In this document: positions 1-5,082 of the stretch, piece after piece
Position numbering within the stretch: position 1 is the stretch's first letter
Layout of the letters: every line of letters begins with the position of its first letter
DNA from: Cyanothece sp. UBA12306
GTDB taxonomy: Bacteria > Cyanobacteriota > Cyanobacteriia > Cyanobacteriales > Microcystaceae
DNA length: 7,771 bases
Reading direction: 5' to 3'
Assembly (NCBI GenBank): GCA_003448685.1
Contig: DLXW01000193.1
Coordinates: forward strand, 753-8,523
The notes under the pieces: generated by a model
Seen by the model: only the letters and a program-made list of their open reading frames with translations
Database searches by the model: none
Told to the model about the DNA's origin: nothing
Program-made: the position numbers and the translations under genes

Positions 1-23
1 TAGCCGTAGCCGTAGCCGTAGCG
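1..23 (+). repeat. Hexanucleotide microsatellite (TAGCCG, about 3.7 copies)
   Basis: TAGCCG is repeated three times and followed by a partial fourth unit, possibly continuing left of the window. Read in the pentapeptide gene's frame it encodes alternating Ala-Val just before a hydrophobic, probably membrane-spanning, stretch. Because the unit is six bases, copy-number change would add or remove Ala-Val pairs without breaking the frame. Confidence 0.8.
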
Positions 24-1415
24 TTAACCCTATTTGCCTGTTATCTGGGTTATCGCACCCTCAAAGACGAAACCAGAGATCCTTGGTTACGCAAAATAGC
101 AGTTGCCTTTGCTGCCATTGGTGGCACATCTTTCTATAAAGCAACCTTAACTGATGCTGACTTCACAGGTGCAACCCTAAAAAATACTAACTTCAACCAA
201 GCTATTTTGACTCGTACTTGCTTCAAAGATACAGTTAAATTAAACTTAGCTCGTCCAGGAAATACCCTATTAGCAAATCCAAAAGTTAGAGACTTATTAA
301 TTAACCCTAGTAGTGGGGAAGGACAAGATTACATTAAAGCTAATTTAAGAGGAGCAAATCTGAATGAAGCCAACCTAAAAAGAGCTAATTTAACCCAAGC
401 AGATATCAGTGAAGCTAGTTTTTGTTATGCTAATTTATCCGAAGCTAATTTAACCGAAGTCAATGGGGTTAACACTGATTTTACCGAAGCTTTTTTAACA
501 GGTGTTTGTCTAGAAAACTGGAATATTGACGCGACGACTAAACTAGATCAGATTGACTGTCAATATGTCTATCTTTTGAACAATCAAAAAGAACGTCGTC
601 CCAATAGTGGAGACTTTCAACCAGGAGAATTTACTAAATTATTTGAAGAAGTTTTTGACACCGTTGACCTAATTTTTAGGGATGGAATTGACTGGAAAGC
701 TTTTATCGCAGCTATCAAAGAAGTGCAAGTCCAAAATGAAGATACACCCCTAGAAGTTTCCAGTATAGAAAACAAAGGAGATGGGGTAGTAGTGGTTAAA
801 GTAAAAGTTACCCCAGAAGCTAATAAAGAAAAGATCCATCAAGATTTTAATGAAATTTATCAACTTAAACTAGAAGCAGTAGAAGCCAAATATAAAGCTC
901 AATTAGATGCCAAAGAAAATGAAATCACTATCTATCGTCAGCAAAATATTGATATGATGGAAATAGTGAAAACTCAAGCTAATCGTCCCATCAATGTAGA
1001 GGCAAAAGCAGTGAATAATAGTTCAGATAGTAGTCAAAATATCAAGATTCGTGATATCACTAATTCTGGGGTTTTAAACCTAGGAGAAATTATCGGTGAT
1101 GTCAATAATATTATTAATCAAATTCCCGATAATAATGACCAACAAAATAGCAAATTAAAAACCCTATTACAAGAATTAACCAAAGCCATTGCCAGCGAAA
1201 ACGAACTTGATGAAGAAGAAAGAGCCGACGCAGCAAATAAAGTCAAAACTATTGCTAAAGCAATGCAAAAACCAGATGATCAAGGGTTACAAAAGAAAGC
1301 AACCCGCGCCGTTAATTTATTAGAAACCTTAGCCAAAGGATTAGAACCTGCAACTAAATTAGCTACAGCTTGTCAAACAATATTACCGCAAATTATCACA
1401 TTTTTAGGAATGTAG
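1..1415 (+). CDS. Pentapeptide-repeat membrane-associated protein with coiled-coil and helical C-terminal module (5' end outside window)
   Basis: The frame is open from base 3 to the TAG at 1413-1415 (470 visible residues), so the start lies left of the window; the TTG at 207 is only an internal codon. Visible order: an Ala/Val run leading into a hydrophobic stretch (about 3-60, ending LTLFACYLGY), a second hydrophobic segment (about 105-135), then A(D/N)Lxx pentapeptide repeats (about 140-220 and 330-500) split by an insert containing ARPGNT. A conserved-looking block follows (ERRP, PGEFTKLF, DGIDW, about 590-720), then a beta-like patch (VVVVKVKV), a Glu/Lys-rich coiled coil (about 820-970), an Asn-rich linker with GVLNLGEIIGDVNNIINQ, and a final amphipathic helical domain (about 1150-1410). 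I recall similar tails on cyanobacterial pentapeptide proteins, but their biochemical role is not known to me. Inference: a membrane-tethered scaffold or signalling protein. No enzymatic motif is visible. Confidence 0.85.
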   Translation, partial: AVAVAVALTLFACYLGYRTLKDETRDPWLRKIAVAFAAIGGTSFYKATLTDADFTGATLKNTNFNQAILTRTCFKDTVKLNLARPGNTLLANPKVRDLLINPSSGEGQDYIKANLRGANLNEANLKRANLTQADISEASFCYANLSEANLTEVNGVNTDFTEAFLTGVCLENWNIDATTKLDQIDCQYVYLLNNQKERRPNSGDFQPGEFTKLFEEVFDTVDLIFRDGIDWKAFIAAIKEVQVQNEDTPLEVSSIENKGDGVVVVKVKVTPEANKEKIHQDFNEIYQLKLEAVEAKYKAQLDAKENEITIYRQQNIDMMEIVKTQANRPINVEAKAVNNSSDSSQNIKIRDITNSGVLNLGEIIGDVNNIINQIPDNNDQQNSKLKTLLQELTKAIASENELDEEERADAANKVKTIAKAMQKPDDQGLQKKATRAVNLLETLAKGLEPATKLATACQTILPQIITFLGM

Positions 1416-1428
1416 AATTAAGACGCAA

Positions 1429-1468
1429 TGTTTTTGGAGCGGGGTAATAAATCACCGTTACAAAAACA
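1429..1468. terminator. Inverted repeat downstream of the pentapeptide gene, possible weak terminator
   Basis: Perfect 8-base arms, TGTTTTTG (1429-1436) and CAAAAACA (1461-1468), start 13 bases after the stop codon. Between them is an imperfect inner dyad (GGTAATAAATCACC, 1443-1456). The stem is AT-rich and has no T-tract after it, so termination is only a guess from position; it could simply be a 3'-UTR fold. Confidence 0.3.
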
Positions 1469-1555
1469 AATTCTGACTTGGAGACTTCGTTAACCTCATC
1501 GGCTTTTTCTAGGTTTAATATTGCTGTTTAACGGACTAAATTTGTGAGAGACTTT

Positions 1556-1582
1556 TTGAGCAAACCCTAAATAAGCTATAAT
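1556..1582 (+). promoter_or_regulatory. Possible sigma-70-type promoter with no clear target gene
   Basis: A perfect TATAAT at 1577-1582 is preceded by TTGAGC at 1556-1561. The 15-base spacer is shorter than the usual 16-18. No plus-strand gene follows; a transcript from here would run antisense to the 126-residue membrane-protein gene. In AT-rich DNA such a match may be chance. Confidence 0.25.
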
Positions 1583-1684
1583 GGTAGTAGATTTTGTTGT
1601 AAATATAATTTGTATTAACTTGCTGAAAAATGTTTGAGTGGGTTAAAGTGTAGCAGTACGTATTTTGGTTAGGACTTTTTTCTA

Positions 1685-1711
1685 CTCCGAAGCTCCGGTC
1701 TCCGAAGCTCC
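1685..1711. repeat. Short direct repeat CTCCGAAGCTCC x2
   Basis: The 12-base unit occurs at 1685-1696 and 1700-1711 (15-base period). The unit is partly self-complementary around AGCT: 1687-1698 is a near-palindrome matching at 10 of 12 positions. It is followed by a C-rich tract. Short intergenic repeats of this general kind are common in cyanobacterial genomes; I cannot name the family. Confidence 0.65.
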
Positions 1712-1776
1712 CTGCTTCCCACACCCCACACTCTGTCTTAATTTTAAGCTTGTTGTCACCCCGTGATCCTTGAGAA

Positions 1777-2157
1777 CTAAGATTTTGTACTTTGTCGTCC
1801 TAGTTCAAAAATTCCACAAGCCATAGACATCAACATCCCCCCACTAATTGACCAACTTTTGCCTAATCCTAATTCTATGCCCCAATGACACAATCCACCC
1901 ACAACTAAGAAGGGAATAATACTCAAGATAGAAGCATAAAAGGCATTTTGCGATTCTCGAACCTGCTTCGTTTTTTCAAACTCTTTGGTAGAGAAATACA
2001 GCGATCGCTCGGCAAAATTAAACCAACGATTTAAACCTTCAATAATCCACTCTCGTACCGAAGAAAATCCTAAATATAGAGCTAGAGCCCATAAACAGAC
2101 TCCAGCAATCATTACTTTATCTAAGGAAAATTGGAAAGGAATAAACTCACTAAACAT
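1777..2157 (-). CDS. Small integral membrane protein of unknown function (126 aa)
   Basis: A 126-residue protein with three likely membrane segments: residues about 15-34 (GVCLWALALYLGF), about 74-98 (SILSIIPFLVVGGLCHW) and about 103-119 (ISGGMLMSMACGIF). Between the first and second lies a charged, probably helical region (36-72) with WFNFAERSLYF and KEFEKTKQVRES. The hydrophobic pattern is regular and the frame carries a HIP1 site at 2001-2008, both favouring a genuine gene over a shadow. I do not recognise the family and assign no role. The ATG at 2157 is the first plausible start, but no Shine-Dalgarno sequence precedes it. It lies about 90 bases downstream of the IS605-type right end, so the element may have altered its upstream region. 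Confidence 0.7.
   Translation of the reverse strand: MFSEFIPFQFSLDKVMIAGVCLWALALYLGFSSVREWIIEGLNRWFNFAERSLYFSTKEFEKTKQVRESQNAFYASILSIIPFLVVGGLCHWGIELGLGKSWSISGGMLMSMACGIFELGRQSTKS
2001..2008. repeat. HIP1 octamer GCGATCGC
   Basis: Exact copy of the palindromic octamer that is over-represented in many cyanobacterial genomes; it lies inside the small membrane-protein gene and supports a cyanobacterial host. Confidence 0.9.
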
Positions 2158-2186
2158 GGATTTAATTGGGACTCGTCGGCAATAAT

Positions 2187-2211
2187 TGTTAAATATTCAT
2201 TGATTTTAACA
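2187..2211. repeat. AT-rich inverted repeat upstream of the membrane-protein gene
   Basis: Perfect 7-base arms TGTTAAA (2187-2193) and TTTAACA (2205-2211) are separated by 11 bases, some 30-54 bases upstream of the ATG at 2157. On the minus strand a TAAAAT that could serve as a -10 box overlaps one arm. The position suits an operator or leader hairpin, but the sequence is low in complexity and could be chance. Confidence 0.3.
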
Positions 2212-2249
2212 GAACTTAAATCAAATTATGCTAACCAAGTAGGCAGTGA

Positions 2250-2420
2250 CGACTCCCGACATCGACCCTACGGGTACGATGCGGGCTTCTCCAGACCCCG
2301 AAAGATAGAGAGAACTTGCTTAGAGGTATAATCAGTATTAGAATCGACTATTACTGGTTTACCTTTACGCCGTTTTATAGTTGGGAACTCGTCCAGCCCA
2401 ACTCGTTTTATATTAATAGA
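2250..2420 (-). ncRNA. Possible omega RNA (reRNA) overlapping the tnpB 3' end; extent approximate
   Basis: In characterised IS605 elements the TnpB guide RNA is read from the 3' end of tnpB through the right-end hairpin, with the guide taken from flanking DNA just beyond the element. Here the 3' end of tnpB and the right-end hairpin are kept, so the same layout is possible, with any guide lying just below about 2250. This is inference from family architecture; the boundaries are estimates, and the partner protein is probably inactive. Confidence 0.3.
2255..2285 (-). repeat. IS605-type right-end hairpin
   Basis: Plus-strand arms CCCG/CGGG (2255-2258, 2282-2285), CATCG/CGATG (2260-2264, 2277-2281) and ACCC/GGGT (2265-2268, 2272-2275) give 13 pairs with single-base bulges at A2259 and A2276 and a TAC loop. 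The tnpB stop codon (2268-2270) falls at the loop, so the gene's last codons form one arm. A bulged subterminal stem is the structure recognised by IS200/IS605 transposases. Confidence 0.7.
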
Positions 2421-3125
2421 AGAATTGATATCTCTATCAATTAAAACTTGTTCTTGTTCATCCCAATATTCTCGAATACTGCAATCAGTAAAAACAAATT
2501 TATCACGATAAGAAAGTAATTGAGATGTATAAGCAGGATTCACTTCAATCACCGCAACTCCAGCCTTTTCAGCTATGTAGTTAAAGATTGAAAAGAATTG
2601 CCCAAAAGCAGCATCTAGCCAGGATTTATTAAGTCCTGACTTGGCTGATTGCTTATTGGGAAGATACTTCCCTTGAGCATCCTGAATGGGCTGATTTTTT
2701 TGACTTAATCCCTTAAGATTAAGCTTTTCATGAAAGAAAAATCGAGGTTTACCTGACCTTTTTCCTTGACTATCCCCAGAAATATAACGCGAAAAAGCCC
2801 TATCTACTCGCTTACATACCTCTTGTAAAGTCAGAGATGGAACTTCTACAAAATTCAATTCTTCTCCTGACCATTCTACAGTAACGAGACTTTTTTTAAG
2901 GAGAGGTAATTGTTTCTTTTGAGAATAATAATTAGGGCGTTCTTTTAAAGAAGGTAAATGACAAACAAGAGGACAAGCATTCACTGGACATCTATTTTGT
3001 GACCACCAGTTAAATCGCTCACCAAGTTGACGGTTATACCAAAAACGGCAGATTCTCAACCACTCATTAAGAGTGAGTTTTTGCTGAGTAGTTGGCATTA
3101 ATCGATACTGGTAGGTATACTTCAC
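2268..3125 (-). pseudogene. tnpB: TnpB (IS605 OrfB) with in-frame internal deletion removing RuvC-I
   Basis: TnpB is the RNA-guided nuclease of IS200/IS605 elements, usually about 400 residues; this frame gives 285. Residues 1-128 match the N-terminal region of a cyanobacterial subfamily (YQYRLMPT, NRCPVNACPL, VDRAFSRYISGD, GKRSGKPRF). The sequence then jumps directly to RuvC-II (EKLNLKGLS, Glu133), followed by the Ser/Lys-rich NKQSAKSGLNKSW, the AYTSQLLSYRD region and RuvC-III (DRDINSSINI, Asp230/Asp232). The segment normally between, with the RuvC-I aspartate and roughly 110-140 residues, is absent without loss of frame. The CxxC zinc-finger cysteines are replaced by LLSYRDKF...DC, which I believe is normal for this subfamily. 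Start is GTG at 3125, because an in-frame TAA lies eight codons upstream with no ATG between; no Shine-Dalgarno is seen. DNA cleavage is very unlikely; expression of the remnant is unknown. Confidence 0.85.
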
Positions 3126-3129
3126 ACTT

Positions 3130-3246
3130 GGAGTTAAAATGATTGGTTACACTGAGTTATACCATATGGAATTACCCAAATTTATTAATAGTCTTAAATC
3201 AGTTTCTAGTAGTCGGATTAGTCAAGAGTTCTCAGCAACATCTTAA
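3130..3246 (+). pseudogene. tnpA: TnpA (IS200/IS605 Y1 transposase) relic, 35 codons, divergent from tnpB
   Basis: An ATG at 3139 preceded by GGAG (3130-3133) opens a 35-codon frame ending in TAA at 3244-3246. Residues about 11-31 include LPKFINSLKSVSSSRI and QEF, closely resembling the TnpA helix usually written as (L/I)SKFINxxKSxSSRxIxxEF. The N-terminal half with the HUH histidine pair and the C-terminal part with the catalytic tyrosine are both missing. Its start is only 13 bases from the tnpB start on the other strand, matching divergent tnpA/tnpB elements. The identification rests on about 20 residues recalled from the family, not on an alignment. Confidence 0.65.
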
Positions 3247-3293
3247 TAAGATATACAAAGAAAAAAGTCTTAGGTCATGAGTCTTATTGTATT

Positions 3294-3328
3294 GTAAAAA
3301 CTGGGGGCATCGAACCCCCAATTTTTAC
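3294..3328. terminator. Strong bidirectional rho-independent terminator
   Basis: Arms 3294-3307 (GTAAAAACTGGGGG) and 3315-3328 (CCCCCAATTTTTAC) enclose a 7-base loop. On the minus strand all 14 pairs form, counting one G-U; on the plus strand one A-C mismatch remains. Each strand ends in a run of five T after a five-pair GC core. It would end treH transcripts reading leftward, 63 bases past the treH stop, and any transcript from the tnpA relic reading rightward. Confidence 0.8.
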
Positions 3329-3381
3329 CCGCCTTTCATCCCGACACCGACCTTCGGTACGGTGCGGGGCTTTCCGGCGGG
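3328..3381 (-). repeat. IS605-type left-end hairpin with outer stem
   Basis: The inner stem pairs CCCG/CGGG (3340-3343, 3365-3368), CACCG/CGGTG (3345-3349, 3360-3364) and ACC/GGT (3350-3352, 3356-3358). Bulges are A3344 and A3359 and the loop is TTC. An outer stem CCCGCC/GGCGGG (3328-3333, 3376-3381) flanks it across a six-to-seven-base internal loop. The inner stem has the same bulges and orientation as the right-end hairpin at 2255-2285. Its distal edge is 10 bases from the treH stop codon. An alternative is the right end of a second, otherwise lost, element. Confidence 0.65.
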
Positions 3382-3391
3382 GAGCTAAATT

Positions 3392-4933
3392 CTAAATAAC
3401 TCCATCACGTTCCAACATATCTAATAAATCTAAAACAACGCCATTAGTCCAGCCAAAACCAATTTCATTAGAGCTATAGCCAAAGAAAATTTGGTCAGAG
3501 ACATTAGCAGAAGAGTTTTTCACATCGTATTTTTCTACGATAGTTCCGGTCTTTTTAAACTCTTGAAGCACTAGATTAATAAATTTATAAGCAATACGAT
3601 GGGCATCTTCAGTATAACCATAGCGACGTAACCCATAAACTGCCATCAGATGTAAAGGAGCCCAACCAAAGGGTGCATCCCACTGATTTCCTGAGACATG
3701 GGTACTGGTAAGAAGTCCTCCAGGAACTTCAAAAATAGGTAAATTCAAAGCAACCCGTTGTGCTTGTTCTGGAGAAGCTAAACCAACCCACAAAGGAAAA
3801 AAGGTAGTAGCAAATTCGTAGTTTCGACATTTACCTGTCCGAAAATTGTAGTCAAAATATAATCCAGCCTCTTGATCCCAAAGGTACTGATTCATTAAGT
3901 TACGACGATTTTCCGCACTGTTAATCCAATAGGAAGCTGCGTGTCCGTACCCTAGGATGTCTTGCATTTGGGCTAAATCAAGTTCCATCTGGTAGAGAAG
4001 GGAGTTGAGACAAACGGGGGCATAATGAATGATATCAATACTAAAAGGTCCGAAGCGATTGGTCGGATCGTATCCAGACTCGCGCATAGAGCGATCGCCC
4101 TGGTAAAAAAGCTCGGTTAAACAGTCTTCTTCTTGGTCATAATAAAGACTAACGTCATAGTCTTCAACATCGTGATAGCGATAAAATTCTAAAATCCTTT
4201 CGTAATGATTTTTTCCCTCTTCGTCAATTTCGGAACTCAATACCTCGGGAGCAGGTCCTACACCGAAAGCATTATAGTGGGACAGTCCGGTAGCTTGATT
4301 GAGGTGGGGAGGTACTGTCCAATAAAAATAATAACTCTGTACTGTGGGTAAAACTGACCGCAACCAGTTTTTATCCTTAGTCTGATTATAGAGGTCTAAA
4401 ATCATGCGGCTTAGCAGAGGAGGTTGGGAACGGTTCAACATATAAGATCTATTCCCATTGAGAACTGTGCCATAATGATCAATTTCATAGAGTAACTGGT
4501 CTAGCATACTTTGCGCTAGGCTAATTTCTTCATCTATGATTAATCCCAGTTGAATGAAATAACTATCCCATCCATATAGTTCATTAAACCGTCCTCCAGG
4601 AACTACATATTTCCCTGGGAGATAGAGTAGTCCATGTTGTTCGATTTGTTCCATTTGGGGGGGTAAAACCCTCAGTTCAATTTTGGTCCATTCTTCATCG
4701 GTTAGATATTGACGTAGACGATCCTCTACTTGAACATAATCTTCTCTAGCTGACACATAAACCGGTAGGACAGAATCATCTATCAGTTCTAGTTTAGGAT
4801 CTCTAGCGGCTTTAACTATATCTGCTGGGGAACGGGTTAAAGTTTTCCAGGTGTACTTGATATAGTCTCTTAGAGGTTTAATGTCTTCACGGGTAAAACA
4901 AAATTCAGCATTAAAAGGAATAGAACAAATCAT
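3392..4933 (-). CDS. treH: Trehalase, glycoside hydrolase family 37
   Basis: Hydrolyses alpha,alpha-trehalose to two glucose molecules with inversion. At 513 residues it is a typical length for a single-domain (alpha/alpha)6-barrel GH37 enzyme. Trehalase signature 1 is at 112-125 (PGGRFNELYGWDSY) and signature 2 at 417-426 (QWDAPFGWAP). ESGYD at 285-289 supplies the probable catalytic acid Asp289. Near the C-terminus NEIGFGWTNG (489-498) places Glu490 as the likely base; the Gly-rich GGGGEY loop of enterobacterial enzymes is not present. No signal peptide is visible, so it is probably cytoplasmic. The ATG at 4933 is chosen because an in-frame TAA lies ten codons upstream with no alternative start between; the Shine-Dalgarno is weak or absent. 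It lies 149 bases downstream of treY with no obvious terminator between, so co-transcription is likely. A terminator follows at 3294-3328. HIP1 site at 4091-4098. Confidence 0.93.
   Translation of the reverse strand: MICSIPFNAEFCFTREDIKPLRDYIKYTWKTLTRSPADIVKAARDPKLELIDDSVLPVYVSAREDYVQVEDRLRQYLTDEEWTKIELRVLPPQMEQIEQHGLLYLPGKYVVPGGRFNELYGWDSYFIQLGLIIDEEISLAQSMLDQLLYEIDHYGTVLNGNRSYMLNRSQPPLLSRMILDLYNQTKDKNWLRSVLPTVQSYYFYWTVPPHLNQATGLSHYNAFGVGPAPEVLSSEIDEEGKNHYERILEFYRYHDVEDYDVSLYYDQEEDCLTELFYQGDRSMRESGYDPTNRFGPFSIDIIHYAPVCLNSLLYQMELDLAQMQDILGYGHAASYWINSAENRRNLMNQYLWDQEAGLYFDYNFRTGKCRNYEFATTFFPLWVGLASPEQAQRVALNLPIFEVPGGLLTSTHVSGNQWDAPFGWAPLHLMAVYGLRRYGYTEDAHRIAYKFINLVLQEFKKTGTIVEKYDVKNSSANVSDQIFFGYSSNEIGFGWTNGVVLDLLDMLERDGVI
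4091..4098. repeat. HIP1 octamer GCGATCGC
   Basis: Second exact HIP1 copy in the window, inside treH; supports a cyanobacterial chromosome and long residence of the gene there. Confidence 0.9.
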
Positions 4934-5082
4934 TGTGCAAATTTCTGGGTTTTGATTGACTTAAGCAAAGGAAGAGGTAACAATTACAGCACTAAGCATT
5001 AAGGTGTTGGACATTGAGATAAATAGCAAACTTTCTTGCAGTCTACTTTTACCTTTCGCGTAGTAATCATGTTGGCTTTAGA

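Larger units (their letters stand above)
1416..1776. other. Intergenic region without a convincing gene
   Basis: This 361-base gap separates the plus-strand pentapeptide gene from the minus-strand membrane-protein gene, whose ends face each other. It holds the inverted repeat at 1429-1468, an isolated TATAAT at 1577-1582 and the tandem repeat at 1685-1711, followed by a C-rich stretch with CCCACACCCCAC. A 62-codon minus-strand reading frame (1536-1724) has composition unlike a protein and overlaps the repeat, so I do not call it. No tRNA or other RNA gene is evident. Confidence 0.6.
2245..3385 (-). mobile_element. Decayed IS200/IS605-family element (tnpB with deletion, tnpA relic, paired end hairpins)
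   Basis: The element is read with tnpB on the minus strand. Its proposed left-end hairpin (3340-3368) lies just after the treH stop and its right-end hairpin (2255-2285) overlaps the tnpB stop. Both hairpins lie in the same orientation, as expected for IS200/IS605 elements, whose TnpA recognises subterminal hairpins on one strand rather than terminal inverted repeats. A tnpA fragment runs divergently from tnpB, a known arrangement in this family. Exact ends are not determined: these elements make no target duplication, and I cannot align an empty site. The tnpA relic lacks both catalytic regions, so the copy cannot move by itself. Confidence 0.75.

Noticed and set aside
207..209. TTG as the start of the pentapeptide protein
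   Set aside because: The same frame is open to the left edge and the extra residues include a hydrophobic segment and further pentapeptide repeats, so the start is outside the window.
1536..1724. Minus-strand 62-codon reading frame
   Set aside because: Its composition is unlike a protein, it spans the tandem repeat and TATAAT region, and it shows no recognisable motif or ribosome binding site.
1985..2331. Two plus-strand frames of 66 codons each (1985-2185 and 2131-2331)
   Set aside because: They lie antisense to the membrane-protein gene and to the tnpB 3' end with its hairpin; no protein-like pattern.
3266..3286. Direct repeat AGTCTTA at 3266-3272 and 3280-3286
   Set aside because: Only two 7-base copies in AT-rich, decayed transposon DNA; likely chance.
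3303..3319. tRNA T-arm-like hairpin (minus-strand loop TTCGATG between GGGGG and CCCCC)
   Set aside because: No acceptor, D or anticodon arms surround it and the last loop base breaks the T-loop consensus; flanking A and T runs make it a terminator.
4934..5082. Search for a promoter or terminator between treY and treH
   Set aside because: No GC-rich stem with a T-tract and no well-spaced -35/-10 pair were found; GTAATTGTTAC has GTA and TAC only five bases apart, not the eight of an NtcA site.
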